A DNA stretch of 64,000 bases. It comes from Dryocola clanedunensis_A. Lineage in GTDB: Bacteria; Pseudomonadota; Gammaproteobacteria; Enterobacterales; Enterobacteriaceae. The DNA lies in NCBI GenBank assembly GCA_038405435.1, contig JBBYHZ010000001.1; one strand, written 5' to 3'. Numbering within the stretch: the stretch's first letter is position 1; every line of letters starts with the position of its first letter. The position numbers and the translations under genes were made by a program. The notes beneath the pieces were generated by a model. It did no database searches and had not been told where the DNA came from. It saw nothing but the letters and a program-made list of their open reading frames with translations. Positions 25,242 to 34,487 of this stretch are shown here, in pieces.

Positions 25242-25271
25242 AAAAAAAATGCCAGCCGGGCAGGCTGGCAT
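25242..25271 (-). terminator. Terminator after mpl
   Basis: On the minus strand ATGCCAGCC-TGCCC-GGCTGGCAT is followed by eight T. It lies about 20 nt past the mpl stop. Confidence 0.88.
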
Positions 25272-25292
25272 GAATACATAATAGTTGCTTAA

Positions 25293-26660
25293 TTACCGCG
25301 CGGCTTTTTTTGCCAGGCCGTCGAGCAATTTTTGATGGATGCCGCCGAAGCCGCCGTTGCTCATCACCAGGATGTTATCCCCCGGCTGCGCGGTTTTGAG
25401 AATCATCTCCACCAGCGAGTCCACGTCGGCGCTACAGTGCGCGGGCTGAATGCAGGCTTCTGCCACTTCAACCACCTGCCACGGAATATGCGGCGGCTGC
25501 AGCAGGAACACTTCGTCAGCACGGCCTAAAGAAGGTGCCAGGTCATCTTTGCTGTGGCCCATTTTCATGGTGTTGGAGCGGGGTTCCAGCACGGCAAGAA
25601 TGCGCGCGGTGCCGCCTACTTTGCTGCGCAGCGCCGCAAGGGTCGCCAGAATAGCCGTTGGGTGGTGGGCGAAATCGTCATAGACGGTAACGCCATTTTC
25701 TTCACCGCGCAGTTCCAGGCGGCGGCGAGCGTTCACGAAGGTGTCCAGCGCCTTAGCGGCATCAGCAGGCGCCACGCCGACATGACGGGCGGCGGCAATG
25801 GCCATCAGGCCGTTGTGCATGTTGTGTTCGCCCACCAGCTGCCAGTTCACTTCACCCACGCGCTCGCCGTCGAGCAGCACTTCCCAGTGGGAGGCATCCG
25901 CATTGAGCTTTTTCGCCAGCCAGTGGCCCTGTTCGCCCACCAGCTCCTGCTCGCTCCAGCAGCCCATCGCCATGGTCTGCCTGATATTAACGTCGTTTTC
26001 CGGCCAGATAATTTTCCCCTGCCCCGGCACGATGCGCACCAGATGGTGGAACTGTTTCTGAATCGCCTTCAGGTCGTCGAAAATATCCGCGTGGTCGAAC
26101 TCGAGGTTGTTGAGGATCAGCGTGCGCGGACAGTAGTGCACGAATTTGGAACGCTTATCGAAGAAGGCGCAGTCGTATTCGTCGGCTTCAATCACGAAGA
26201 ACGGGCTGTCGCCCAGGCGCGCGGAAACGTCGAAGTTCCCCGGTACGCCGCCGATCACAAAGCCTGGCTTATAGCCGCAGGCTTCCAGGATCCACGTGGC
26301 CATCCCGGCGGTGGTGGTTTTACCGTGGGTGCCCGCTACCGCGATAACCCAGCGGTCGCGCAGAACGAAATCATGCAGCCACTGCGGGCCGGACATGAAC
26401 GGGATGTTCTTTTCCAGCACGGCTTCCACGCACGGGTTGCCGCGCGTCATGGCGTTGCCGATGATCACTAAATCCGGCTGCGGCTCGAGCTGGCTCGCAT
26501 CGTAGCCCTGAATCAGGGAGATGCCCTGCTCTTCAAGTAACGTGCTCATTGGCGGGTAAACGTTGGCGTCTGAACCGGTGACTTCATGGCCCAGCGTGCG
26601 AGCCAGCATAGCCAGTCCGCCCATAAAGGTGCCACAAATCCCTAGAATATGAATGCGCAT
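25293..26660 (-). CDS. mpl: UDP-MurNAc:L-Ala-gamma-D-Glu-mDAP ligase (murein recycling)
   Basis: 455 residues, Mur ligase family. The start MRIHILGICGTFMGGLAMLA, the ATP loop AVAGTHGKTTTAGMATW, and VYDDFAHHPTAILATLAALR in the C-terminal domain identify Mpl, which joins recycled tripeptide to UDP-MurNAc. Length agrees with E. coli. It is divergent from fbp, as in E. coli. Confidence 0.95.
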   Translation of the reverse strand: MRIHILGICGTFMGGLAMLARTLGHEVTGSDANVYPPMSTLLEEQGISLIQGYDASQLEPQPDLVIIGNAMTRGNPCVEAVLEKNIPFMSGPQWLHDFVLRDRWVIAVAGTHGKTTTAGMATWILEACGYKPGFVIGGVPGNFDVSARLGDSPFFVIEADEYDCAFFDKRSKFVHYCPRTLILNNLEFDHADIFDDLKAIQKQFHHLVRIVPGQGKIIWPENDVNIRQTMAMGCWSEQELVGEQGHWLAKKLNADASHWEVLLDGERVGEVNWQLVGEHNMHNGLMAIAAARHVGVAPADAAKALDTFVNARRRLELRGEENGVTVYDDFAHHPTAILATLAALRSKVGGTARILAVLEPRSNTMKMGHSKDDLAPSLGRADEVFLLQPPHIPWQVVEVAEACIQPAHCSADVDSLVEMILKTAQPGDNILVMSNGGFGGIHQKLLDGLAKKAAR

Positions 26661-26747
26661 ACAAAACTATCCTTTCTCTGTTTGGCGCACATTCTACCCG
26701 CATGTTAACGGGGGGAGAACTGTAATTCAGGATATTCCTTAAATTGC

Positions 26748-26761
26748 TGGCGCGATTCACC
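26748..26761. promoter_or_regulatory. Cra-like site upstream of fbp
   Basis: On the minus strand GGTGAATCGCGCCA agrees with the Cra consensus RSTGAAWCSNTHHW at 13 of 14 positions. It lies about 90 bp before the fbp ATG and roughly 45 bp before a plausible start point (TAAGAT at 26786), where an activator could act. Cra activation would suit a gluconeogenic gene. Confidence 0.35.
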
Positions 26762-26844
26762 TGAGCGCGACTCTTTGATAGTTTGTTAAGATTGTTGCCA
26801 TTGCTTTACGTCATTTACTCAACCGCAAATGCAGGGAAAGTGTT

Positions 26845-27843
26845 ATGAAAACGTTAGGTGAATTTATTGTCGAGAAGCAGCACGAGTTCTCCCACGCAAC
26901 CGGCGAGCTTACTGCTTTACTGTCGGCGATAAAGCTGGGCGCCAAGATCATCCACCGCGATATCAACAAGGCCGGCCTGGTCGATATCCTGGGTGCCAGC
27001 GGCGCTGAAAACGTGCAGGGCGAGGTTCAGCAAAAACTCGATTTGTTCGCGAATGAAAAGCTTAAAGCCGCGCTGAAGGCCCGAGGGATCGTCGCGGGGA
27101 TCGCTTCCGAAGAAGAAGACGAGATTGTCGTGTTCGACGGCGCGGAGCATGCAAAATACGTGGTGTTGATGGACCCGCTTGACGGCTCATCTAACATTGA
27201 TGTTAACGTCTCCGTTGGCACCATCTTCTCTATCTACCGCCGCGTCACGCCGGTTGGCTCCCCGGTTACCGAAGAGGATTTCCTCCAGCCGGGTAACAAA
27301 CAGGTGGCGGCAGGCTATGTCGTTTACGGCTCCTCCACCATGCTGGTTTATACCACCGGCTGCGGCGTTCACGCCTTCACCTACGACCCGTCGCTGGGCG
27401 TGTTCTGCCTGTGCCAGGAAAGGATGCGCTTCCCGGAGAAGGGCAACACCTACTCCATCAACGAAGGGAACTACATCCGCTTCCCGAACGGCGTGAAGAA
27501 ATACATCAAGTTCTGCCAGGAGGAAGACAGCTCCACGCAGCGCCCGTACACCTCACGCTACATCGGCTCCCTGGTAGCAGATTTCCACCGTAACCTGCTC
27601 AAGGGCGGCATCTACCTTTACCCAAGCACCGCCAGCCACCCGGAAGGGAAGCTGCGTTTGCTGTATGAAGGGAACCCGATGGCGTTTCTGGCCGAGCAGG
27701 CGGGCGGCAAGGCGAGCGATGGCAAAGAGCGCATTCTGGATATCATCCCGGAAACCCTGCACCAACGCCGTCCGTTCTTCGTCGGCAACGAGCATATGGT
27801 CGATGACGTAGAGCGGTTTATCCGCGAATTCCCGGACGCTTAA
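26845..27843 (+). CDS. fbp: Fructose-1,6-bisphosphatase class I
   Basis: 332 residues, the E. coli length. Start MKTLGEFIVEKQHEFSHATG; metal site VLMDPLDGSSNIDVNVSVGT; AMP and substrate loops around YSINEGNYIRFPNGVKKYIK and RYIGSLVADFHRNLLKGGIY. It hydrolyses fructose-1,6-bisphosphate in gluconeogenesis and is inhibited by AMP. It is followed by REP units and not by a clear terminator. Confidence 0.97.
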   Translation: MKTLGEFIVEKQHEFSHATGELTALLSAIKLGAKIIHRDINKAGLVDILGASGAENVQGEVQQKLDLFANEKLKAALKARGIVAGIASEEEDEIVVFDGAEHAKYVVLMDPLDGSSNIDVNVSVGTIFSIYRRVTPVGSPVTEEDFLQPGNKQVAAGYVVYGSSTMLVYTTGCGVHAFTYDPSLGVFCLCQERMRFPEKGNTYSINEGNYIRFPNGVKKYIKFCQEEDSSTQRPYTSRYIGSLVADFHRNLLKGGIYLYPSTASHPEGKLRLLYEGNPMAFLAEQAGGKASDGKERILDIIPETLHQRRPFFVGNEHMVDDVERFIREFPDA

Positions 27844-27859
27844 GCCTCAGGGAATTTGC

Positions 27860-27932
27860 GGTGGATGACGCTATCGCTTATCACCCCTACGGGTTGCGAT
27901 TTGTAGGGCGGATAAGCGCAGCGTCATCCGCC
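27860..27932. repeat. REP pair between fbp and chemoreceptor gene
   Basis: GGTGGATGACGCTATCGCTT with ATCACCCCTAC, then GTAGGGCGGATAAGCGCAGC with GTCATCCGCC. Lies between convergent fbp and the chemoreceptor gene. Confidence 0.75.
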
Positions 27933-27934
27933 GT

Positions 27935-29488
27935 TTAACAGCGGAAGCTGGCCATCGCGGCCACCAGCTGCTGCGACTGCTCCTCCAGCGAGCGGGTAGC
28001 GGCGGACGACTCCTGTACCAGCGCGGCGTTCTGCTGCGCTGCCTCATCCATCTGGCTGACCGCAATGTTCACCTGCTCGATGCCGTGGCTCTGTTCGTTT
28101 GAGGCGTTGGCAATCTGGCGCATCAGCTTCGTCATCCGCGTCACCTCTTCGGCAATCTCATCCATCGTTTCACCCGCCTGCTGGGCTAAATCGCGGCCTT
28201 CACCGACGTGGCTTTGCGAATCAGAAATCAGCGTGCGGATCTCTTTGGCGGCCTCCGCGCTGCGGCTGGCCAGCGTGCGGACTTCGCCTGCGACAACCGC
28301 AAATCCACGGCCCTGCTCCCCCGCCCTCGCGGCTTCCACCGAGGCGTTCAGCGCCAGAATATTGGTCTGGAAGGCAATCCCGTCAATTACGCTGAGAATG
28401 TCGGCGATACGGTCGGAGCTTGAGGCGATATCGCGCATTTTCTCAATCACGTAGCAGACCATCTCGCTGCCGCGGTCGGCGGTATCCGAGACGTCTTTCG
28501 CCAGCTTATGGGCCTGTTCGGCGTTATCGGCGTTCTGTTTCACCGTCGCGGTGATCTGCTCCATGCTGGCGGCGGTCTGCTCCAGCGACGTGGCGGTAGA
28601 CTCGGTACGCTGGGCGAGATGCAGGTTGCCCGCCGTCAGCTCACGGCTGCCGGTATCAATCTGCGAACTGGCGTCGCGCACGCGCCCGACGGACTCCGTC
28701 AGCGAGTTGCGCATGGCGGCAATGGCGCTGGCCAGACGACCAAACTCATTTTTCCCGGCGGGCGGCAGCTCGCGAGTCAAATCCCCTTCGGCGACGTGCT
28801 CCAGCTGTTCAATAGACAGGTTCAGCGGCTTCAGCAGCAGGTGGCGCAGCGCCAGCCACACCAGCACGATGATCCCGGCGGTCAGCAGCGCCGCAATGAT
28901 AATCAGGGTCAGCACGATTTTCTTTTGCAGCTGAACGGCGGCGACCTCGTCGTTACCGCGCTGCTCTCCCCACTGGCGGAAAATCTGCAGGTCGGTATCA
29001 AACTTCTGCGCCAGCGGGATCAGGCCGTTTTCCAGCAGGTCATAATAGTCATCCGGGCTCTGCTTGCCGAGCGCGGCCATCATCGGAGTGATGCCCTTCG
29101 CCTGGTAATCGGCGTAGGTTTGCGACAGGTTTTTGATCAGCTGATTGCCCTCTTCGCTGTCCACGCCGCCGTCGATAAAGCTCTGAATGTCCTGCCGCGC
29201 CTGGGCCACTTCGCCGGTCACGGTACTGGTGGATTTCGCCGCCTCCTCCAGCATGCCGATTTCCATCTGGCGCACGGCCTGCCCGGCTTCGTTGCGGGCG
29301 CGCAGCAGGGCGGTGTAGCCGTCGGTCAGGCGCACCATCTGCTCGCCCTGCAGGCGGTTGATTTTTTCGAGGGCGCTGGAGCTTTGTTGCAGAGCAAAAA
29401 TACCTATGCCGCTGACGACCAGCAGCAGAAATGTCATGACCGCCAACAGCGTTAGCAGCCCCGTACGTATCGACAGATTTCTCAGCAT
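27935..29488 (-). CDS. Methyl-accepting chemotaxis protein, Tar/Tsr type
   Basis: 517 residues. First transmembrane helix at about 9-31, a periplasmic four-helix ligand domain (about 32-190), second helix about 192-215, HAMP (about 216-268), and a signalling domain with the hairpin tip GIAFQTNILALNASVEAARA. The extreme C-terminus is AAMASFRC, so the NWETF-like CheR/CheB tether of Tar and Tsr is absent; methylation would depend on other receptors. The ligand is unknown. The gene sits between fbp and yjfF, which are adjacent in E. coli, so it is an insertion relative to that order. Confidence 0.92.
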   Translation of the reverse strand: MLRNLSIRTGLLTLLAVMTFLLLVVSGIGIFALQQSSSALEKINRLQGEQMVRLTDGYTALLRARNEAGQAVRQMEIGMLEEAAKSTSTVTGEVAQARQDIQSFIDGGVDSEEGNQLIKNLSQTYADYQAKGITPMMAALGKQSPDDYYDLLENGLIPLAQKFDTDLQIFRQWGEQRGNDEVAAVQLQKKIVLTLIIIAALLTAGIIVLVWLALRHLLLKPLNLSIEQLEHVAEGDLTRELPPAGKNEFGRLASAIAAMRNSLTESVGRVRDASSQIDTGSRELTAGNLHLAQRTESTATSLEQTAASMEQITATVKQNADNAEQAHKLAKDVSDTADRGSEMVCYVIEKMRDIASSSDRIADILSVIDGIAFQTNILALNASVEAARAGEQGRGFAVVAGEVRTLASRSAEAAKEIRTLISDSQSHVGEGRDLAQQAGETMDEIAEEVTRMTKLMRQIANASNEQSHGIEQVNIAVSQMDEAAQQNAALVQESSAATRSLEEQSQQLVAAMASFRC

Positions 29489-29581
29489 GCTTCTTTCCCG
29501 GTGACTTAGAGGTGAAAACTCGTGGAGACGTTATCGGCAGCCACCGGGGAAAGTTTAGACGTTTTACGCTAATTCAAGATG

Positions 29582-30583
29582 TTACAGCCTGGTTACCGCA
29601 ACGCTAACGCGTTTAACAGGGGAGCTTTGCCTGTTCTCCCACAGTACCGTCAGGCCCCGCTGCAGGGCGATAAAAATAAACAGTAAAATGCCGATGGCGA
29701 TCTTCGTCCACCAGGAGCTGAGCGTGCCGTCGAAGTTGATATAGGTCTGGATCAGCCCCTGAATCGCCACGCCGAACAGCGTGCCCAGCACGGTGCCTAC
29801 CCCGCCGCTCAGCAGCGTACCGCCGATCACCACGGAGGCTATGGCGTCCAGCTCCACGCCCATGCCCGCCAGCGCATAGCCTGCGGAGGTATAAACGGAA
29901 AAGACGATGCCCGCGAGCGTAGCCAGCCCGGTTGAAAGCATATAGATGCGCACGGTAGTACTGCGCGTTGAGATGCCCATGAGGTTTGCAGAAGTCGCGC
30001 TGCCGCCAATCGCGTAAACCTGATTCCCGAAGCGGGTGCGGTGGGCGAGGAAAATACCCATCACCACCACCGCCAGCATCAGCAGCCCCATTGCGCTTAA
30101 GCGCCCGCCGCCGGGAATGCGCCACGCAAGGCTTGAAAGCGTGTCGTAGATCGGGTGGTTAATGGGAATCGACTCTTCGGAGACCAGATAGCTGACTCCG
30201 CGCAGGAAGAACATCCCGGCAAGCGTAATGATAAACGCCGGAATTTTCAGCGCGTCGATGAGCAGCCCCATAAACGCCCCAAAGGCACAGCCCATTAGCA
30301 GCACCAGCGGGAAGGCCACCAGCGGCGACAGCCCCCAGAAGCCTATCGCTTTGGCAAGAAACACGCCGGTAAAGGCAATCACCGAGCCGACCGACAGATC
30401 GATGCCGCCGGACAGGATCACAAAGGTCATGCCTACGGCGATAATCCCCAGAAAGGCGTTGTCGGTCAGTATGTTGCAAATCACCCTGGTGGAGGCGAAG
30501 CCGGGAAACTGCGTCAGGCAGTACAGATAGCCCAGCACAAAGACCGCCAGGGTTATCATCAGCGGCAGGTTACGTTTGATCAT
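29582..30583 (-). CDS. yjfF: Galactofuranose ABC transporter permease YjfF
   Basis: 333 residues from ATG at 30583, start MIKRNLPLMITLAVFVLGYL as in E. coli. RbsC-type permease with about eight to ten helices and the conserved loops GGIDLSVGSVIAFTGVFLAK and GVELDAIASVVIGGTLLSGG. It forms the membrane channel with YtfT for the YtfQ/YtfR system. It overlaps ytfT by 14 nt. Confidence 0.95.
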   Translation of the reverse strand: MIKRNLPLMITLAVFVLGYLYCLTQFPGFASTRVICNILTDNAFLGIIAVGMTFVILSGGIDLSVGSVIAFTGVFLAKAIGFWGLSPLVAFPLVLLMGCAFGAFMGLLIDALKIPAFIITLAGMFFLRGVSYLVSEESIPINHPIYDTLSSLAWRIPGGGRLSAMGLLMLAVVVMGIFLAHRTRFGNQVYAIGGSATSANLMGISTRSTTVRIYMLSTGLATLAGIVFSVYTSAGYALAGMGVELDAIASVVIGGTLLSGGVGTVLGTLFGVAIQGLIQTYINFDGTLSSWWTKIAIGILLFIFIALQRGLTVLWENRQSSPVKRVSVAVTRL

Positions 30584-31601
30584 GGCGGCGGAGTCCTTTG
30601 AGCAGAGCAATAAAACGCGGCGACTGCACGATCAGCACGCACATCACCACCACGGCTTTGACGACCTGGTTCAGCTCGGGCTGGAAGCCGGAGAGCAGGA
30701 TGCCGGTGTTCATGCCCTGGATAATCAGCGCGCCCACGACGGAGAGCGCGATGTTAAAGCGCCCGCCCATCAGCGAACCGCCGCCGATCACCACCGCCAG
30801 AATGGCGTCCAGCTCCAGCCACAGCCCGGCGTTGTTGGCATCGGCACCGCGAATATCCGCCGTCACGATGATCCCGGCAATCGCCGCGCACAGGCCGCTC
30901 AGCATGTAGGTGAGCATCACCACCAGGCGAGTACTCACCCCGGCGTTTTTTGCGGCGCGGATGTTAATCCCCACCGACTCGATGAACAGCCCCAGCGCCG
31001 TTTTGCGGGTAAACAGCCAGAAGACGATCAGCGTGGCGATGGCGATAATCACCGGCGTCGGGAAGTAAAAAATAGAGCCGCTGCCGAGGAACGACAGGCT
31101 GGGTGAGTCAAAAGTGACGATCTGCCCGGTGGTGATCAGCTGGGCAACGCCGCGCCCGGCGACCATCAGGATCAGCGTGGCGACAAACGGCTGGATCTTA
31201 AGAATGGCGACGAGAATACCGTTCCACAACCCCGCCAGCACCCCGACGCCCAGCGAGGCCAGCACCACCACCGGCAGGCTATGTCCCGCAACGGTGAGCG
31301 TGGCGGCGGTCGCCCCGGCAATGGCCATTACCGCGCCGACGGACAAATCAATGCCGCCGGTGGCAATCACCAGCGTCATGCCAATCGCCAGCAGCGCCAC
31401 GGGAGCAGCACGGTTCAGAATATCTATCGGGCTGCCGAACAGCCGTCCGTCCTGCACGACGATATTAAAGAAATGGCTGGCAACCATGCTGTCGACCAGC
31501 AGCACCAGCACCAGCGCGACAATCTGCGGAATACCTGGTGGCCAGCGGAAGCTGCGCTTCGGCTTCTGCGCTTCCGTTTGCGGCAGTGAACGAGTCATCA
31601 C
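30570..31601 (-). CDS. ytfT: Galactofuranose ABC transporter permease YtfT
   Basis: 343 residues, RbsC family. The cytoplasmic N-terminus (TRSLPQTEAQKPKRSFRWPP) is followed by VALLAIGMTLVIATGGIDLS and WLELDAILAVVIGGGSLMGG, the conserved permease loops. Length is near E. coli YtfT (341). It starts 10 nt after ytfR and overlaps yjfF, so the three are one transcript. Confidence 0.95.
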   Translation of the reverse strand: MMTRSLPQTEAQKPKRSFRWPPGIPQIVALVLVLLVDSMVASHFFNIVVQDGRLFGSPIDILNRAAPVALLAIGMTLVIATGGIDLSVGAVMAIAGATAATLTVAGHSLPVVVLASLGVGVLAGLWNGILVAILKIQPFVATLILMVAGRGVAQLITTGQIVTFDSPSLSFLGSGSIFYFPTPVIIAIATLIVFWLFTRKTALGLFIESVGINIRAAKNAGVSTRLVVMLTYMLSGLCAAIAGIIVTADIRGADANNAGLWLELDAILAVVIGGGSLMGGRFNIALSVVGALIIQGMNTGILLSGFQPELNQVVKAVVVMCVLIVQSPRFIALLKGLRRHDQT

Positions 31602-31611
31602 GATTTACTCC

Positions 31612-33114
31612 TCATGCCGCAATGGCATTCATAATGGCCGAGACGGAGAGCGAGTCGAGCGGGATCTCCGCCACCTGCTGCCTGTCACGCATGATCACCA
31701 CGCGATCCGCGTAGCCCACCAGCTCCTCAAGCTCCGAAGAGATGACCAGCAGCGCCAGCCCGTCGGCGCACAGCGTTTCGATCAGGCGGATGATTTCCGC
31801 GTGCGCGCCCACGTCGATGCCGCGCGTGGGCTCATCGAGGATCAGGAACTGCGGTTTGGTCAGCAGCCAGCGCGAAAGCAGAACTTTTTGCTGGTTGCCG
31901 CCGGAGAGAAATTCAACAGGCTGCTCGGCGCTCGGGGTGCGGATGCCAAGCTGGCGGATAAAGCGCTCCGCTATCTGATTCTGTTCCCGGCGGGGAATCG
32001 GACGCAGCCAGCCGCGCTGGGCCTGAAGCGCCAGGATAATATTTTCCCGCACCGAGGCGGCGGCAATAATCCCGTCGGTTTTGCGATCTTCCGGGCAGAA
32101 GCCGATGCCGAGGCTGGAGGCCTTATGCGGCGAACGCAGCGTCTGCGGCCTGCCTTTGATCCACGCCTTGCCGCTGTCGGCAGGTTTGATGCCGAAGATC
32201 ACTTCTGCGGTTTCCGTACGGCCCGATCCCAGCAGGCCGGCAAGCCCCACGATCTCCCCTGGGCGCACCTCAAGATCGAACGGGTTGATCACCCCTTTCT
32301 TGCCAAACTCTTTGAATGCGGCAACGGGTTTTTCGCTGAGCAGCGTACGCCCGGCGCGCTGAAGCGCAGCGGTTTCCAGCTCGCGGCCCAGCATCATTTT
32401 CACCAGATCGATCTGCGGCAGATCTTTAGTATCGCGGGTGCCGACAAACGCGCCGTTGCGCAGCACGGTGATCCTGTCGGTCACTTCGTAAACCTGATCG
32501 AGAAAGTGGGTGACGAAGATCAGGCTGACGCCCTGATCCCGCAGCTGGCGCATCAGGGTAAACAGCATCTCCACTTCTTTGGTGTCGAGGCTGGCGGTGG
32601 GCTCATCGAGGATCAGCACTTTGGCGGAAAGGTCGATAGCGCGGCAGATGGCGACGATCTGCTGCATCGCCACGGAATAACGGTTGAGCGGCTCCGCGAC
32701 GTCCAGCGAGAAGCCGTAAGACTCCATAAGCCGGGTGGCGCGCTTCTCCATCTCTTTGCGCCTGAGCAGCCCGAAACGGCGCGGCTCACGGCCAATAAAC
32801 AGGTTATCCGCAACGGACATATTGGGCAGGAGGTTAACCTCCTGGTAGACGGTGCCAATGCCAAGCTGCTGGGCATGGGCGGTATTTTTTGGCGAAATGA
32901 GCTCGCCTTCAAGGTAGATATTTCCGCTGTCGCGCTGGTAAACCCCGGTCAGCGCTTTAATCAGCGTCGATTTCCCGGCACCGTTTTCCCCCAGCAGCGC
33001 CATGATTTCCCCGCGTCGCAGGCTGAAATCGACTTTGTCGAGGGCCTTCACCCCCGGGAAATGTTTGCTTAGCCCTTCCGTGCGCAGAATTTCCTGATTG
33101 TTTGTATTCATCAC
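31612..33114 (-). CDS. ytfR: Galactofuranose ABC transporter ATPase YtfR
   Basis: 500 residues with two ABC domains, as in RbsA-type sugar importers. First Walker A is MALLGENGAGKSTLIKALTG and first Walker B LILDEPTASLD; the second domain has GLLGSGRTETAEVI, signature EFLSGGNQQKVLLSRWLLTK and LILDEPTRGID. Gene spacing ties it to ytfT downstream, whereas a REP pair separates it from ytfQ upstream. Confidence 0.95.
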   Translation of the reverse strand: MMNTNNQEILRTEGLSKHFPGVKALDKVDFSLRRGEIMALLGENGAGKSTLIKALTGVYQRDSGNIYLEGELISPKNTAHAQQLGIGTVYQEVNLLPNMSVADNLFIGREPRRFGLLRRKEMEKRATRLMESYGFSLDVAEPLNRYSVAMQQIVAICRAIDLSAKVLILDEPTASLDTKEVEMLFTLMRQLRDQGVSLIFVTHFLDQVYEVTDRITVLRNGAFVGTRDTKDLPQIDLVKMMLGRELETAALQRAGRTLLSEKPVAAFKEFGKKGVINPFDLEVRPGEIVGLAGLLGSGRTETAEVIFGIKPADSGKAWIKGRPQTLRSPHKASSLGIGFCPEDRKTDGIIAAASVRENIILALQAQRGWLRPIPRREQNQIAERFIRQLGIRTPSAEQPVEFLSGGNQQKVLLSRWLLTKPQFLILDEPTRGIDVGAHAEIIRLIETLCADGLALLVISSELEELVGYADRVVIMRDRQQVAEIPLDSLSVSAIMNAIAA

Positions 33115-33141
33115 CGCACTCCTGGCGAAAGCCGTTCACTT

Positions 33142-33218
33142 CGTAGGGTGGATAAGCCCAGCGCCATCCACGCTGCCATCCGCTGAATGGCGGATGACGC
33201 TACGCTTATCCGCCCTAC
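33142..33218. repeat. REP pair inside ytfQ-ytfR operon
   Basis: CGTAGGGTGGATAAGCCCAG with CGCCATCCACG, then GGCGGATGACGCTACGCTTA with TCCGCCCTAC. It fills most of the 122-bp gap after ytfQ. REP hairpins at this place usually protect the upstream binding-protein mRNA. Confidence 0.75.
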
Positions 33219-33236
33219 AAAAGAAAATGCTGCCCG

Positions 33237-34193
33237 TTAGTAGCCCATCGTTTTTTTCTTCTCAAGCTCTTCTTTCGCCGTATCCGGCAGGTAGAGCGTG
33301 GATTTGGTCACGGTGACTTTTTCCGGCATGGTGCCGTCTTTCTTGAATTTCTCTAAGGCATCAAACGCCGGGCCTGCCATGTTCGGCGTCAGCTCTACGC
33401 TGGCGTTCGCTTCGCCGTCGATCATCGCTTTGTAGATATCCGGCACGCCGTCAATGGAGCCGGTCAGGATGTCTTTGCCCGGCTTCAGGCCCGCTTCTTT
33501 AATGGCCTGGATGGCACCGATCGCCATGTCATCGTTGTGCGCGTAAACCATGCAGATGTTTTTGCCGTTGTTCTCAGCCTTGATGAAGCTCTCCATCACT
33601 TCTTTGCCCTTGCTGCGGGTGAAGTCGCCGGACTGGGAGCGGACAATTTTCACGTTGGAGGCTTTCGAGATAGCGTCCGCGAAGCCTTTTTTACGGTCGA
33701 TGGCCACGCTTGCGCCCACGGTGCCCTGCAGCTCAACCACGTTACACTGCTTGCCGTTCAGCTCTTTGAGCAGCCATTCGCCTATCAGCTGGCCTTCCAG
33801 CACGTTGTTGGCGGTGACCACCGTCATATATAAGGATTTGTCTTTGACGTCGATGTTACGGTCCAGCAGGAAGACCGGAATGTTGGCTTCTTTGGCTTCC
33901 TGCAATACCGGTTCCCAGCCCGTGGCGACGATTGGCGCAATGAAGATAGCGTCCACGCCCTGGGCGATAAACGACCGTACGGCCTTAATCTGGTTTTCCT
34001 GTTTTTGCTGGCCGTCGGCGATTTTCAGCGTAATGCCGCGTTTCTGGGCTTCGCTCTTCGCCACGGAGGTTTCTGCCGCGCGCCAGCCGGATTCAGAGCC
34101 TACCTGCGAAAATCCAACCGTTAAGGGAGCAGCAACTGCCATAGACGACATTGCTGCGGTTACTGCAGAGACCAAAAGTAAGCGCTTCCACAT
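33237..34193 (-). CDS. ytfQ: Galactofuranose-binding periplasmic protein
   Basis: 318 residues from ATG at 34193, equal to E. coli; signal peptide MWKRLLLVSAVTAAMSSMAV ending AVAA. Solute-binding family 1 fold: LTVGFSQVGSESGWRAAETS, AIFIAPIVATGWEPVLQEAK, MVYAHNDDMAIGAIQAIKEA. E. coli YtfQ binds galactofuranose. First gene of the transporter operon, with a GalR-type operator upstream. Confidence 0.95.
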   Translation of the reverse strand: MWKRLLLVSAVTAAMSSMAVAAPLTVGFSQVGSESGWRAAETSVAKSEAQKRGITLKIADGQQKQENQIKAVRSFIAQGVDAIFIAPIVATGWEPVLQEAKEANIPVFLLDRNIDVKDKSLYMTVVTANNVLEGQLIGEWLLKELNGKQCNVVELQGTVGASVAIDRKKGFADAISKASNVKIVRSQSGDFTRSKGKEVMESFIKAENNGKNICMVYAHNDDMAIGAIQAIKEAGLKPGKDILTGSIDGVPDIYKAMIDGEANASVELTPNMAGPAFDALEKFKKDGTMPEKVTVTKSTLYLPDTAKEELEKKKTMGY

Positions 34194-34271
34194 AGGGGCA
34201 TCCTCGTAGGGTTTATTGTTGGGTAAAAAATGGCCTGTGCGGGAAAGCATAGTCGACGCCCTGGTTAACAG

Positions 34272-34287
34272 AATGAGTTACATCACA
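34272..34287. promoter_or_regulatory. Weak CRP-like site upstream of ytfQ
   Basis: AATGAGTTACATCACA keeps the TGA-N6-TCACA core of a CRP site but lacks the first TG. It is 80-95 bp upstream of the ytfQ ATG, next to the GalR-type operator. Confidence 0.35.
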
Positions 34288-34310
34288 ATTCCAAAAAGAT
34301 CCGCTCCACC

Positions 34311-34326
34311 TTGTAAACGCTTACAA
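34311..34326. promoter_or_regulatory. GalR/GalS-type operator upstream of ytfQ
   Basis: TTGTAAACGCTTACAA fits the GalR/GalS consensus GTGNAANCGNTTNCAC except at the two end bases. It lies about 120 bp before the ytfQ ATG. Galactose-linked control of ytfQ is expected for a galactofuranose importer. Confidence 0.65.
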
Positions 34327-34442
34327 AAATGCATGAAATAAACGGCTGCGTTTATGGATATATCCGTTGCCGGAGTGCTCTGAAAAGCAGTTGAGTAAAA
34401 GCTGGCGGGTAAAAGAGGCGAAGACATTTTTACGCAGTTGGC

Positions 34443-34448
34443 TATAAT
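34443..34448 (+). promoter_or_regulatory. ppa -10 box
   Basis: Perfect TATAAT, 39 nt before the ppa ATG, with a GGGCACT start region after it; the -35 (about 34420) is weak. Confidence 0.55.
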
Positions 34449-34487
34449 ACCGGGCACTTGAATGTCCCCAGTTTAAAGGAAACCGAC

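Noticed and set aside
23864..25243. Plus-strand open frame opposite the amidohydrolase
   Set aside because: Histidine- and arginine-rich shadow without recognisable domain; the minus-strand gene has all metal ligands.
31114..33072. Long plus-strand open frame opposite ytfT and ytfR
   Set aside because: Shadow frame of the ABC transporter genes; the composition is low-complexity and unlike a real protein.
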